Below, piece after piece: positions 43,396 through 55,906 of a DNA stretch of 64,000 nucleotides (its first letter is position 1; every line of letters starts with the position of its first letter). The notes beneath the pieces are model-generated. The model was not told the DNA's origin and did no database searches. It saw only the letters and a program-made list of their open reading frames with translations. The position numbers were made by a program, and so were the translations under genes. Location of the stretch: assembly GCA_026745465.1 (NCBI GenBank), contig JACYXH010000001.1, positions 1,470,174 to 1,534,173 of the forward strand, read 5' to 3'. The stretch is from Lota lota (taxonomy: Eukaryota; Chordata; Actinopteri; Gadiformes; Lotidae).

Positions 43396-43869
43396 TACGC
43401 TATCAGAGAATGCGTTCATATAATTGCCAAAATCTAACAATGAAAACGTCTTCAAGTTCCTGGTTTGCACTTATTTTGTTCTATCTGCCTAAAGGTATAA
43501 AAGCTGAAAAGCTGCCTTGAGCTGGATTCAAACCAGAGATGCTGAGGCCACAACCCAAAATACTAACTACTTTACAATCAGGGACATTTATTTTCAAATA
43601 CTGGTTTTGAACCGCAACCTTTTGGGTGAAAACAAGGAATCCTGACCACTAAACAATATGGGATGCACCTGTATAAGGGTACATAACCAATCCGGAGAGT
43701 CGAGAATGTATTTCACTATGTATTTGTTAATAAGAAAGAAACTGGGCATGAAGTATCCTTTGAAATTTGCTGAATGGCTCAAGAATCTCATTCAGCAGTA
43801 GTTTTTAGTGGGTATTGGGCTTTTGTGGTGAGTAACAGTACTGATGGTTTTTGGCCTTTAAAATACTAT

Positions 43870-43942
43870 TGACCCAGCCAGGAGTCAAACCTGAAATCTT
43901 CTGATCCGTAATCAGACGCGTTATCTACTGCGCCACGAGCCC
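43870..43942 (-). pseudogene. tRNA-Arg(ACG) pseudogene, B type
   Basis: T loop TTTGACT, C50>T and an extra D-loop change. Confidence 0.75.
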
Positions 43943-44102
43943 TACTCTATCATGTATTTATTAAATTGAAAGAAACTGGGCATGAAGTATCCTTTGACAT
44001 TCTTGAATGGCTCAACAATCTCATTCAGCAGTAGTTTTTAGTGGATATTGGGCTTTTGTGGTGAGTAACAGTACTGATGGTTTTTGGCCTTTAAAATACT
44101 AT

Positions 44103-44175
44103 TGACCCAGTCAGGAGTCGAACCTGGAATCTTCTGATCCGTAATCAGACGCCTTATCTATTGCGCCACAAGCCC
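44103..44175 (-). pseudogene. tRNA-Arg(ACG), B type
   Basis: T loop intact, 5' GGGCTTG, C66>T side change, D-arm AAGGC. Confidence 0.6.
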
Positions 44176-44335
44176 TACTCTATCATGTATTTATTAAATT
44201 GAAAGAAACTGGGCATGAAGTATCCTTTGACATTCTTGAATGGCTCAACAATCTCATTCAGCAGTAGTTTTTAGTGGATATTGGGCTTTTGTGGTGAGTA
44301 ACAGTACTGATGGTTTTTGGCCTTTAAAATACTAT

Positions 44336-44408
44336 CGAGCCAGCCAGGAGTATAACCTGGAATCTTCTGATCCGTAATCAGACGCGTTATCCATTGCGCC
44401 ACTAGGCC
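44336..44408 (-). pseudogene. tRNA-Arg(ACG), A type, decayed
   Basis: 5' GGCCTAG and T loop TTATACT; nearly identical to 47373-47445. Confidence 0.6.
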
Positions 44409-44882
44409 TACGCTATTAGAGAATGCATTCATATATGTGCCAAAATCTAAAAATAAAAATGTCTTCAAGTTCCTGGTTTGCACTTATTTTGTTCTATCTG
44501 CCTAAAGGTATAAAAGCTGAAAAGCTGCCTTGAGCTGGATTCAAACCAGAGATGCTGAGGCCACAACCCAAAATACTAACTACTTTACAATCAGGGAAAT
44601 TTATTTTCAAATACTGGTTTTGAACTGCAACCTTTTGGGTGAAAACAAGGAATCCTGACCACTAAACAATATGGGATGCACCTGTATAAGGGTACATAAC
44701 CAATCCGGAGAGTCGTGAATGTATTTCACTATGTCTTTATTAATAAGAAAGAAACTGGGCATGAAGTATCCTTTGAAATTTGCTGAAAGGCTCAATAATC
44801 TCATTCAGCAGTAGTTTTTAGTGGGTATTGGGCTTTTGTGGTGAGTAACAGTACTGATGGTTTTTGGCCTTTAAAATACTAT

Positions 44883-44955
44883 TGACCCAGCCGGGAGTCA
44901 AACCTGGAATCTTCTGATCCGTAATCAGACGCATTATCTATTGCGCCACGAGCCC
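44883..44955 (-). pseudogene. tRNA-Arg(ACG) pseudogene, B type
   Basis: T63>C in the T stem, T loop TTTGACT, D-arm change. Confidence 0.7.
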
Positions 44956-45115
44956 TACTCTATCATGTATTTATTAATATGAAAGAAACTGGGCATGAAG
45001 TATCCTTTGACATTTTTGAATGGCTCAACAATCTCATTCAGCAGTAGTTTTTAGTGGGTATTGGGCTTTTGTGGTGAGTAACAGTACTGATGGTTTTTGG
45101 CCTTCAAAATACTAT

Positions 45116-45188
45116 TGACCCAGCCAGGAGTCGAACCTGGAATCTTCTGATCCGTAATCAGACGCATTATCTATTGCGCCACGAGCCC
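45116..45188 (-). pseudogene. tRNA-Arg(ACG), B type with intact T arm
   Basis: As 42310-42382. Confidence 0.6.
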
Positions 45189-45348
45189 TACCCTATCATG
45201 TATTTATTAATATGAAAGAAACTGGGCATAAAGTATCCTTTGACATTTTTGAATGGCTCAACAATCTCATTCAGCAGTCGTTTTTAGTGGGTATTGGGCT
45301 TTTGTGGTGAGTAACAGTACTGATGGTTTTTGGCCTTCAAAATACTAT

Positions 45349-45421
45349 CGAGCCAGCCAGGAGTCAAACCTGGAATCTTCTGATCCGTAAACAGACGCGT
45401 TATCCATTGCGCCACTAGCCC
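45349..45421 (-). tRNA. tRNA-Arg(ACG), A type variant
   Basis: A31>T next to the anticodon loop and C56>T. Confidence 0.5.
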
Positions 45422-45895
45422 TACGCTATCAGAGAATGAGTTCATATAATTGCCAAAATCTAAAAATGAAAACGTCTTCAAGTTCCTGGTTTGCACTTAT
45501 TTTGCTCTATCTGCCTAAAGGTATAAAACCTGAAAAGCTGCTTTGACCTGGATTCAAACCAGAGATGCTGAGGCCACAACCCAAAATACTAACTATTTTA
45601 CAATCAGGGAAATTTATTTTCAAATACTGGTTTTGAACCGCAACCTTTTGGGTGAAAACAAGGAATCCTGACCACTAAACAATATGGGATGCACCTGTAT
45701 AAGGCTACATAATCAACCCGGAGAGTCGTGAATGTATTTCACTATGTATTTATTCATAAGAAAGAAACTGGGCATGAAGTATCCTTTGACATTTGCTGAA
45801 TGGCTCAAGAATCTCATTCAGCAGTAGTTTTTAGTGGGTATTGGGCTTTTGTGGTGAGTAACAGTACTGATGGTTTTTGGCCTTTAAAATACTAT

Positions 45896-45968
45896 TGACC
45901 CAGACAGGAGTCAAACCTGAAATCTTCTGATCCATAATCAGACGCGTTATCTATTGCGCCACGAGCCC
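45896..45968 (-). pseudogene. tRNA-Arg-derived copy with anticodon ATG
   Basis: C35>T, T loop TTTGACT, acceptor 3' strand CTGTCTGG-like. Confidence 0.7.
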
Positions 45969-46128
45969 TACTCTATCATGTATTTATTAACATGAAAGAA
46001 ACTGGGCATGAAGTATCCTTTGACATTCTTGAATGGCTCAACAATCTCATTCAGCAGTAGTTTTTAGTGGGTATTGGGCTTTTGTGGTGAGTAACAGTAC
46101 TGATTGTTTTTGGCCTTTAAAATACTAT

Positions 46129-46201
46129 CGAGCCAACCAGGAGTAGAACCTGGAATCTTCTGATCCGTAATCAGACGCGTTATCCATTGCGCCACTAGCC
46201 C
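46129..46201 (-). tRNA. tRNA-Arg(ACG), A type variant
   Basis: G57>T and one change at the T-stem/acceptor border. Confidence 0.6.
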
Positions 46202-46674
46202 TACGCTATCAGAGAATGAGTTCATATTATTGCCAAAATCTAAAAATGAAAACGTCTTCAAGTTCCTGGTTTGCACTTATTTTGTTCTATCTGCCTAAAG
46301 GTTTAAAACCTGAAAAGCTGCTTTGACCTGGATTCAAACCAGAGATGCTGAGGCCACAACCCAAAATACTAACTACTTTACAATCAGGGAAATTTATTTT
46401 CAAATACTGGTTTTGAACCGCAACCCTTTGGATGAAAACAAGTTATCCTGACCACTAAACAATATGGGATGCACCTGTATAAGGGTACATAACCAATCCG
46501 GAGAGTCGTGAATGTATTTCACTATGTATTTATTAATAAGAAAGAAACTGGGCATGAAGTATCCTTTAAATTTGCTGAATGGCTCAAGAATCTCATTCAG
46601 CAGTAGTTTTTAGTGGATATTGGGCTTTTGTGGTGAGTAACAGTACTGATGGTTTTTGGCCTTTAAAATACTAT

Positions 46675-46747
46675 TGACACAGCCAGGAGTCAAACCTGGA
46701 ATCTTCTGATCCGTAATCAGACGCGTCATCTATTGCGCCACGAGCCC
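46675..46747 (-). pseudogene. tRNA-Arg(ACG) pseudogene, B type
   Basis: 3' CTGTGTCA, T loop TTTGACT, D arm GATGACGC. Confidence 0.7.
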
Positions 46748-46907
46748 TACTCTACCATGTATTTATTAATATGAAAGAAACTAGGCATGAAGTATCCTTT
46801 GACATTTTTCAATGGCTCAACAATCTCATTCAGCAGTAGTTTTTAGTGGGTATTGGGCTTTTGTGGTGAGTAAAAGTACTGATGGTTTTTGGCCTTTAAA
46901 ATACTAT

Positions 46908-46980
46908 CGCGCCAGCCAGGAGGCGAACCTGGAATCTTCTGATCCGTAATCAGACGCGTTAGCCATTGCGCCACTAACCC
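46908..46980 (-). tRNA. tRNA-Arg(ACG), C type
   Basis: 5' GGGTTAG with 3' CTGGCGCG; T loop TTCGCCT (A58>C). D loop has GGCTAA. Stems otherwise fold. Confidence 0.5.
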
Positions 46981-47139
46981 TACTCTGTTATGTATTAATA
47001 ATATGAAAGAAACTTGGCATGAAGTATCCTTTGACATTTTTGAATGGCTCAACGATCTCATTCAGCAGTAGTTTTTAACGGGTATTGGGCTTTTGTGGTG
47101 AGTAACAGTACTGATGGTTTTTGGCCTTTAAAATACTAT

Positions 47140-47212
47140 TGACCCAGTCAGGAGTCGAACCTGGAATCTTCTGATCCGTAATCAGACGCGTTATCTATTG
47201 CGCCACAAGCCC
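47140..47212 (-). pseudogene. tRNA-Arg(ACG), B type with intact T loop
   Basis: 5' GGGCTTG, two acceptor mismatches. Confidence 0.6.
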
Positions 47213-47372
47213 TACTCTATCATGTATTTATTAAATTGAAAGAAACTGGGCATGAAGTATCCTTTGACATTCTTGAATGGCTCAACAATCTCATTCAGCA
47301 GTAGTTTTTAGTGGATATTGGGCTTTTGTGGTGAGTAACAGTACTGATGGTTTTTGGCCTTTAAAATACTAT

Positions 47373-47445
47373 CGAGCCAGCCAGGAGTATAACCTGGAAT
47401 CTTCTGATCCGTAATCAGACGCGTTATCCATTGCGCCACTAGCCC
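47373..47445 (-). pseudogene. tRNA-Arg(ACG), A type with altered T loop
   Basis: T loop TTATACT; acceptor consensus, unlike its sister at 44336. Confidence 0.55.
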
Positions 47446-47919
47446 TACGCTATTAGAGAATGCATTCATATATGTGCCAAAATCTAAAAATAAAAATGTC
47501 TTCAAGTTCCTGGTTTGCACTTATTTTGTTCTATCTGCCTAAAGGTATAAAAGCTGAAAAGCTGCCTTGAGCTGGATTCAAACCAGAGATGCTGAGGCCA
47601 CAACCCAAAATACTAACTACTTTACAATCAGGGAAATTTATTTTCAAATACTGGTTTTGAACTGCAACCTTTTGGGTGAAAACAAGGAATCCTGACCACT
47701 AAACAATATGGGATGCACCTGTATAAGGGTACATAACCAATCCGGAGAGTCGTGAATGTATTTCACTATGTCTTTATTAATAAGAAAGAAACTGGGCATG
47801 AAGTATCCTTTGAAATTTGCTGAAAGGCTCAATAATCTCATTCAGCAGTAGTTTTTAGTGGGTATTGGGCTTTTGTGGTGAGTAACAGTACTGATGGTTT
47901 TTGGCCTTTAAAATACTAT

Positions 47920-47992
47920 TGACCCAGCCGGGAGTCAAACCTGGAATCTTCTGATCCGTAATCAGACGCATTATCTATTGCGCCACGAGCCC
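47920..47992 (-). pseudogene. tRNA-Arg(ACG) pseudogene, B type
   Basis: Duplicate of 44883-44955, 3037 bp away. Confidence 0.7.
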
Positions 47993-48152
47993 TACTCTAT
48001 CATGTATTTATTAATATGAAAGAAACTGGGCATGAAGTATCCTTTGACATTTTTGAATGGCTCAACAATCTCATTCAGCAGTAGTTTTTAGTGGGTATTG
48101 GGCTTTTGTGGTGAGTAACAGTACTGATGGTTTTTGGCCTTCAAAATAGTTT

Positions 48153-48225
48153 CGAGCCAGCCAGGAGTCGAACCTGGAATCTTCTGATCCGTAATCAGAC
48201 GCGTTATCCATTGCGCCACTAGCCC
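48153..48225 (-). tRNA. tRNA-Arg(ACG), consensus copy, A type
   Basis: Exact consensus; 3' flank AAACTATTTTG keeps a TTTT terminator. Confidence 0.95.
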
Positions 48226-48698
48226 TACGCTATCAGAGAATGAGTTCATATAATTGCCAAAATCAAAAAATGAAAACGTCTTCAAGTTCCTGGTTTGCAC
48301 TTATTTTGTTCTATCTGCCTAAAGTTATAAAACCTGAAAAGCTGATTTGACCTGGATTCAAACCAGAGATGCTGAGGCCACAACCCAAAATACTAACTAC
48401 TTTACAATCAGGGAAATTTATTTTCAAATACTGGTTTTGAACCGCAACCTTTTGGATGAAAACAAGGAATCCTGACCACTAAACAATATGGGATGCACCT
48501 GTATAAGGGTACATAACCAATCCGGAGAGTCGTGAATGTATTTCACTATGTATTTATTAATAAGAAAGAAACTGGGCATGAAGTATCCTTTAAATTTGCT
48601 GAATGGCTCAAGAATCTCATTCAGCAGTAGTTTTTAGTGGATATTGGGCTTTTGTGGTGAGTAACAGTACTGATGGTTTTTGGCCTTTAAAATACTAT

Positions 48699-48771
48699 TG
48701 ACACAGCCAGGAGTCAAACCTGGAATCTTCTGATCCGTAATCAGACGCGTTATCTATTGCGCCACGAGCCC
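48699..48771 (-). pseudogene. tRNA-Arg(ACG) pseudogene, B type
   Basis: 3' CTGTGTCA and T loop TTTGACT. Confidence 0.7.
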
Positions 48772-48931
48772 TACTCTACCATGTATTTATTAATATGAAA
48801 GAAACTAGGCATGAAGTATCCTTTGACATTTTTCAATGGCTCAACAATCTCATTCAGCAGTAGTTTTTAGTGGGTATTGGGCTTCTGTGGTGAGTAAAAG
48901 TACTGATGGTTTTTGGCCTTTAAAATACTAT

Positions 48932-49004
48932 CGCGCCAGCCAGGAGGCGAACCTGGAATCTTCTGATCCGTAATCAGACGCGTTATCCATTGCGCCACTA
49001 ACCC
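48932..49004 (-). tRNA. tRNA-Arg(ACG), C type
   Basis: As 46908 but with a consensus D loop. Confidence 0.55.
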
Positions 49005-49163
49005 TACTCTGTTATGTATTAATAATATGAAAGAAACTTGGCATGAAGTATCCTTTGACATTTTTGAATGGCTCAACGATCTCATTCAGCAGTAGTTTTT
49101 AACGGGTATTGGGCTTTTGTGGTGAGTAACAGTACTGATGGTTTTTGGCCTTTAAAATACTAT

Positions 49164-49236
49164 CGAGCCAGCCAGGAGTCGAAACTGGAATCTTCTGATC
49201 CGTAATCAGACGCGTTATCCATTGCGCCACTAGCCC
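49164..49236 (-). tRNA. tRNA-Arg(ACG), A type, one change
   Basis: G53>T breaks the last T-stem pair; rest consensus. Confidence 0.7.
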
Positions 49237-49710
49237 TACGCTATCAGAGAATGCGTTCATATAATTGCCAAAATCTAAAAATGAAAACGTCTTCAAGTTC
49301 CTGGTTTGCACTTATTTTGTTCTATCTGCCTAAAGGTATAAAAGCTGAAAAGCTGCCTTGGCCTGGATTCAAACCAGAGATGCTGAGGCCACAACCCAAA
49401 ATACTAACTACCTTACAATCAGGGAAATTTATTTTCAAATACTGGTTTTGAACCGCAACCTTTTGGGTGAAAACAAGGAATCCTGACCACTAAACAATAT
49501 GGGATGCACCTGTATAAGGGTACATAACCAATCCGGAGAGTCGAGAATGTATTTCACTATGTATTTGTTAATAAGAAAGAAACTGGGCATGAAGTATCCT
49601 TTGAAATTTGCTGAATGGCTCAAGAATCTCATTCAGCAGTAGTTTTTAGTGGGTATTGGGCTTTTGTGGTGAGTAACAGTACTGATGGTTTTTGGCCTTT
49701 AAAATACTAT

Positions 49711-49783
49711 TGACCCAGCCAGGAGTCAAACCTGAAATCTTCTGATCCGTAATCAGACACGTTATCTATTGCGCCACGAGCCC
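49711..49783 (-). pseudogene. tRNA-Arg(ACG) pseudogene, B type
   Basis: T loop TTTGACT, C50>T and a D-arm change. Confidence 0.7.
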
Positions 49784-49943
49784 TACTTTATCATGTATTT
49801 ATTAACATGAAAGAAACTGGGCATGAAGTATCCTTTGACATTCTTGAATGGCTCAACAATCTCATTCAGCAGTAGTTTTTAGTGGGTATTGGGCTTTTGT
49901 GGTGAGTAACAGTACTGATGGTTTTTGGCCTTCAAAATAGTTT

Positions 49944-50016
49944 CGAGCCAGCCAGGAGTCGAACCTGGAATCTTCTGATCCGTAATCAGACGCGTTATCC
50001 ATTGCGCCACTAGCCC
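49944..50016 (-). tRNA. tRNA-Arg(ACG), consensus copy, A type
   Basis: Exact consensus. Confidence 0.95.
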
Positions 50017-50489
50017 TACACTATCAGAGAATGAGTTCATATAATTGCCAAAATCTAAAAATGAAAACGTCTTCAAGTTCCTGGTTTGCACTTATTTTGT
50101 TCTATCTGCCTAAAGGTATAAAACCTGAAAAGCTGATTTGACCTGGATTCAAACCAGAGATGCTGAGGCCACAACCCAAAATACTAACTACTTTACAATC
50201 AGGGAAATTTATTTTCAAATACTGGTTTTGAACCGCAACCTTTTGGATGAAAACAAGGAATCCTGACCACTAAACAATATGAGATGCACCTGTATAAGGG
50301 TACATAACCAATCCGGAGAGTCGTGAATGTATTTCACTATGTATTTATTAATAAGAAAGAAACTGGGCATGAAGTATCCTTTAAATTTGCTGAATGGCTC
50401 AAGAATCTCATTCAGCAGTAGTTTTTAGTGGATATTGGGCTTTTGTGGTGAGTAACAGTACTGATGGTTTTTGGCCTTTAAAATACTAT

Positions 50490-50562
50490 TGACACAGCCA
50501 GGAGTCAAACCTGGAATCTTCTGATCCGTAATCAGATGCGTTATCTATTGCGCCACGAGCCC
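50490..50562 (-). pseudogene. tRNA-Arg(ACG) pseudogene, B type
   Basis: 3' CTGTGTCA, T loop TTTGACT, D-arm change. Confidence 0.7.
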
Positions 50563-50722
50563 TACTCTACCATGTATTTATTAATATGAAAGAAACTAGG
50601 CATGAAGTATCCTTTGACATTTTTCAATGGCTCAACAATCTCATTCAGCAGTAGTTTTTAGTGGGTATTGGGCTTTTGTGGTGAGTAAAAGTACTGATGG
50701 TTTTTGGCCTTTAAAATACTAT

Positions 50723-50795
50723 CGCGCCAGCCAGGAGGCGAACCTGGAATCTTCTGATCCGTAATCAGACGCGTTATCCATTGCGCCACTAACCC
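50723..50795 (-). tRNA. tRNA-Arg(ACG), C type
   Basis: Same sequence as 48932-49004. Confidence 0.55.
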
Positions 50796-50953
50796 TACTC
50801 TGTTATGTATTAATAATATGAAAGAAACTTGGCATGAAGTATCCTTTGACATTTTGAATGGCTCAACGATCTCATTCAGCAGTAGTTTTTAATGGGTATT
50901 GGGCTTTTGTGGTGAGTAACAGTACTGATGGTTTTTGGCCTTTAAAATACTAT

Positions 50954-51026
50954 CGAGCCAGCCAGGAGTCGAAACTGGAATCTTCTGATCCGTAATCAGA
51001 CGCGTTATCCATTGCGCCACTAGCCC
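50954..51026 (-). tRNA. tRNA-Arg(ACG), A type, one change
   Basis: G53>T, duplicate of 49164. Confidence 0.7.
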
Positions 51027-51499
51027 TACGCTATCAGAGAATGCGTTCATATAATTGCCAAAATCTAAAAATGAAAACGTCTTCAAGTTCCTGGTTTGCA
51101 CTTATTTTGTTCTATCTGCCTAAAGGTATAAAAGCTGAAAAGCTGCCTTGGCCTGGATTCAAACCAGAGATGCTGAGGCCACAACCCAAAATACTAACTA
51201 CCTTACAATCAGGAAATTTATTTTCAAATACTGGTTTTGAACCGCAACCTTTTGGGTGAAAACAAGGAATCCTGACCACTAAACAATATGGGATGCACCT
51301 GTATAAGGGTACATAACCAATCCGGAGAGTCGAGAATGTATTTCACTATGTATTTGTTAATAAGAAAGAAACTGGGCATGAAGTATCCTTTGAAATTTGC
51401 TGAATGGCTCAAGAATCTCATTCAGCAGTAGTTTTTAGTGGGTATTGGGCTTTTGTGGTGAGTAACAGTACTGATGGTTTTTGGCCTTTAAAATACTAT

Positions 51500-51572
51500 T
51501 GACCCAGCCAGGAGTCAAACCTGGAATCTTCTGATCCGTAATCAGACGCGTTATCTATTGCGCCACGAGCCC
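51500..51572 (-). pseudogene. tRNA-Arg(ACG) pseudogene, B type
   Basis: T loop TTTGACT, acceptor mismatches. Confidence 0.7.
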
Positions 51573-51732
51573 TACTCTATCATGTATTTATTAATATGAA
51601 AGAAACTGGGCATGAAGTATCCTTTGACATTCTTGAATGGCTCAACAATCTCATTCAGCAGTAGTTTTTAGTGGATATTGGGCTTTTGTGGTGAGTAACA
51701 GTACTGATGGTTTTTGGCCTTTAAAATACTAT

Positions 51733-51805
51733 TGACCCAGTCAGGAGTCGAACCTGGAATCTTCTGATCCGTAATCAGACGCGTTATCTATTGCGCCACT
51801 AGCCC
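51733..51805 (-). tRNA. tRNA-Arg(ACG), A/B hybrid
   Basis: A-type 5' end GGGCTAG joined to a B-type 3' end, with the A-type spacer upstream: a recombinant unit. T loop intact. Confidence 0.55.
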
Positions 51806-52278
51806 TACGCTATCAGAGAATGAGTTCATATTATTGCCAAAATCTAAAAATGAAAACGTCTTCAAGTTCCTGGTTTGCACTTATTTTGTTCTATCTGCCT
51901 AAAGGTATAAAACCTGAAAAGCTGCTTTGACCTGGATTCAAACCAGAGATGCTGAGGCCACAACCCAAAATACTAACTACTTTACAATCAGGGAAATTTA
52001 TTTTCAAATACTGGTTTTGAACCGCAACCCTTTGGATGAAAACAAGTTATCCTGACCACTAAACAATATGGGATGCACCTGTATAAGGGTACATAACCAA
52101 TCCGGAGAGTCGTGAATGTATTTCACTATGTATTTATTAATAAGAAAGAAACTGGGCATGAAGTATCCTTTAAATTTGCTGAATGGCTCAAGAATCTCAT
52201 TCAGCAGTAGTTTTTAGTGGATATTGGGCTTTTGTGGTGAGTAACAGTACTGATGGTTTTTGGCCTTTAAAATACTAT

Positions 52279-52351
52279 TGACACAGCCAGGAGTCAAACC
52301 TGGAATCTTCTGATCCGTAATCAGACGCGTCATCTATTGCGCCACGAGCCC
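52279..52351 (-). pseudogene. tRNA-Arg(ACG) pseudogene, B type
   Basis: Duplicate of 46675-46747. Confidence 0.7.
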
Positions 52352-52507
52352 TACTCTACCATGTATTAATATGAAAGAAACTAGGCATGAAGTATCCTTT
52401 GACATTTTTCAATGGCTCAACAATCTCATTCAGCAGTAGTTTTTAGTGGGTATTGGGCTTTTGTGGTGAGTAAAAGTACTGATGGTTTTTGGCCTTTAAA
52501 ATACTAT

Positions 52508-52580
52508 CGCGCCAGCCAGGAGGCGAACCTGGAATCTTCTGATCCGTAATCAGACGCGTTAGCCATTGCGCCACTAACCC
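52508..52580 (-). tRNA. tRNA-Arg(ACG), C type
   Basis: Duplicate of 46908-46980, 5600 bp away. Confidence 0.5.
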
Positions 52581-52739
52581 TACTCTGTTATGTATTAATA
52601 ATATGAAAGAAACTTGGCATGAAGTATCCTTTGACATTTTTGAATGGCTCAACGATCTCATTCAGCAGTAGTTTTTAACGGGTATTGGGCTTTTGTGGTG
52701 AGTAACAGTACTGATGGTTTTTGGCCTTTAAAATACTAT

Positions 52740-52812
52740 TGACCCAGTCAGGAGTCGAACCTGGAATCTTCTGATCCGTAATCAGACGCGTTATCTATTG
52801 CGCCACAAGCCC
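52740..52812 (-). pseudogene. tRNA-Arg(ACG), B type with intact T loop
   Basis: Duplicate of 47140-47212; last clean copy before the scrambled block. Confidence 0.6.
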
Positions 52813-52847
52813 TACTCTATCATGTATTTATTAAATTGAAAGAAATG

Positions 52848-55390
52848 AAAGTTCCTGGGTTTGCACTTATTTTTGTTCTATCTGCCTAAAAGCTAGGCCT
52901 GGATTTGAAAGCATTGCTAGGCCATAAATACTTTTCAAAATTTATTTTAAATAGGTTTTGAACTGACCAACTATTTGCACCTTTGAAGGAATCCTGACCA
53001 CTAAACAATATTTTCAGAGTATGTATTCTTATTTTATTTGAATGGTAATATTTAATGGGCATTTTAGTTTTTGTTTTTGTGGTGAGTAACAGTGCTGATG
53101 TTTTTTTTTTGGCCTTTAATCCTATTAACCAGGAGTCAACGCTTTATCCATTGCGCCGCCTCCTATTCTGTATTTTATAATTTGAATGGCTCAATCTCAT
53201 CATTGAGTTTTTTTTTTAAATCTGGTAATCTTCTGATCCGTAACAGTACTGCGTTATCCATGCGCCGCTAGCGCCCTACGCTATCAGAGAATGCGTTCAT
53301 ATAATTAAAATCTAAAAAAGAAAACGTCTTCAAGTTCCTGGTTTGCACTTATTTTGTTCTATCTGCCTAAAGGTATAAAACCTGAAAAGCTGCATTGGCC
53401 TGGATTCAAACCAGAGATGCTGAGGCCACACAACCCAAAATACTAACTACTTTACAATCAGGGAAATTTATTTTCAAATACTGGTTTTGAACCGCAACCT
53501 TTTGGGTGGGAAAACAAGGAATCCTGACCACTAAACAGATGCACCTGTATAAGGGTACATAAACCAATCCGGAGAGAATGTGTGTATTTCACTATGTATT
53601 TATTAATAAGAAGAAACTGGGCATGAAGTATCCTTTGAAATTTGCTGAATGGCTCAAGCAAGTTTAATTCAGCAGTAGTTTTTAGTGGGTATTGGGTTTT
53701 TGTGGTGAGTATACTGATGGTGGTTTGGCCTTTAAAATACTATTGATAGCCAGAGTAACCTGGAATCTCTGATCCGTAATTGGGTTATCATTGCGCCAAG
53801 CCCTACTCATGATCTTTGACATTTTTGAATGGCTCAACAATCAGCAGTAGTTTTTAGTGGGTAGTGGGTATTCTTTTGTGGTGAGTAACAGTACTGATGG
53901 TTTTTGGCCTTTAAAATACTATAATAGAATAAATCTGGGTCCAATGAATCAGACGCGTTATCTATTGATCACTGTATATCAGAATGCGTTTGAAATTGCG
54001 CATATAATTGAATCTTGAATGAAACGTCTTGTAGTTTTTAGTTTGGTATTATTTTGTTCTTCGATGAGTGCTGATTTGATTTAAAACAGAGATGCTGAGG
54101 CCCAATACTAACTACTTTACAATCAGGGAAATGTTTTCCCACAAGTATCGAACTAAACAATATGGGCCTGTATAAGTCCTGGTGAGAACTTATTTTGTTC
54201 TATCTGTAAGAAACCTGAATTTATCCTTGCCTGACTGAATGCTAATCTAATTCAGCAGTAGTTTTAGTGGGTACTTTTTTTTTATTTCAGTTTTTTTTTT
54301 TCTTTTTACCTTCTTTCCTGATACTTATCCATTGCGCCTCCCTACTGTATATTTATGTATTTATATGAAAGAAAGAAACTGGGCATGAAGTTTTGAAATT
54401 TGCCTTTGACATGAATCTCATTCATTTTTTAGTAGTTTTTTTGGTATTCTTTTAGTACTGATGGTTTTTGGCCTTTAAAATACTATATGACCAGCCAGGA
54501 GTCAAACTGGAATCTTCTGATCCGTAATCAGAGCGTTATGATGCGAGATTTGTCTATGAAAGATTGGCACTATGAGTATTGCAGTAGTTTTGGCTGGATT
54601 GGGGTTTTGTGTAGTGTTACTGATGGTTTTTGGCCTTTAAAATACTTTTGGGTGAGTCAAAAGTGATGCCGTAATCAGACGTTTATCTTTGGGAAAATAT
54701 TTATGCCGCATACAAGCACCAATGATGCATGTAATCGTATTTCGAATATGTATTTTTTTATGTTTTATTCAGCCTGTGTTGAGTAACCCAGGATCTTCTG
54801 AGTCAATCCACTGATCCTTTTGTCAGCTATTTTTTTATTTGTTTGGAACCTTTAAGATCTTTTGACCGTTATAAACAAGTCCTGTTATCTTTGCGTTCTC
54901 TCTTTTTGCCTAATATGCTCTCTTTCGCTTTTATTATCAAGAATGCTGAATGTAATATTTTTTTGGAAATTTTTTTGTTAGTTTTTTTGGGATTGAGTTT
55001 AAAGGACTATTTGCCTACTTTTACATATTAGTCAGAATGCACACATAATAAAAAGAAAATGTCAATCTGCTTCAATTCAGGTTTTCTAGTGCTATTCTTT
55101 TTGTTGGTTGCTCATATGATAGGTAAATACTTTAAAACTGGGAGATGGATTTTGAATTTTGTTGAAGGATTGTATTACTAAACTGGGGTACTGTTGGGGT
55201 ATTGGGGTGTGATTTCTATGGTTTTTAGTAACAGTCAGCTGGAATGTTGCTTCAGATATTCGCTATGCTGGAATCTTAATTCTATTTTCCATTGCCAAAT
55301 TTATGATCTTAACTTACTTTTCAAGTCTGTGTTTTTGTTGTATCTAGTTATAAGAGTTATCCATTGACTGATGCTGATCCACATACGCGT
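52848..55390. other. scrambled array block, probable assembly or consensus error
   Basis: Array words occur in the usual order but broken by many insertions and deletions and by T-rich filler. tRNA-Arg remnants are recognisable near 53,222-53,275, 53,745-53,807 and 54,483-54,540. Damage grows towards 54,700-55,350 and stops abruptly at about 55,390. No gene can be called. Confidence 0.75.
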
Positions 55391-55674
55391 TATCAGGGAA
55401 ATTTATTTTCAAATACTGGTTTTTATTTGGGTGAAAACAAGGAATCCTGACCACTAAACAATATGGGATGCACCTGTATAAGGGTACATAACCAATCCGG
55501 AGAGTCGAGAATGTATTTCACTATGTATTTGTTAATAAGAAAGAAACTGGGCATGAAGTATCCTTTGAAATTTGCTGAATGGCTCAAGAATCTCATTCAG
55601 CAGTACTTTTTAGTGGGTATTGGGCTTTTGTGGTGAGTAACAGTACTGATGGTTTTTGGCCTTTAAAATACTAT

Positions 55675-55746
55675 TGACCCAGCCGGGAGTCAAACCTGAA
55701 TCTTCTGATCCGTAATCAGACACGTTATCTATTGCGCCACGAGCCC
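55675..55746 (-). pseudogene. tRNA-Arg(ACG) pseudogene, B type
   Basis: 72 nt, one base deleted; T63>C, T loop TTTGACT. Confidence 0.7.
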
Positions 55747-55906
55747 TACTCTATCATGTATTTATTAACATGAAAGAAACTGGGCATGAAGTATCCTTTG
55801 ACATTCTTGAATGGCTCAACAATCTCATTCAGCAGTAGTTTTTAGTGGGTATTGGGCTTTTGTGGTGAGTAACAGTACTGATGGTTTTTGGCCTTCAAAA
55901 TAGTTT

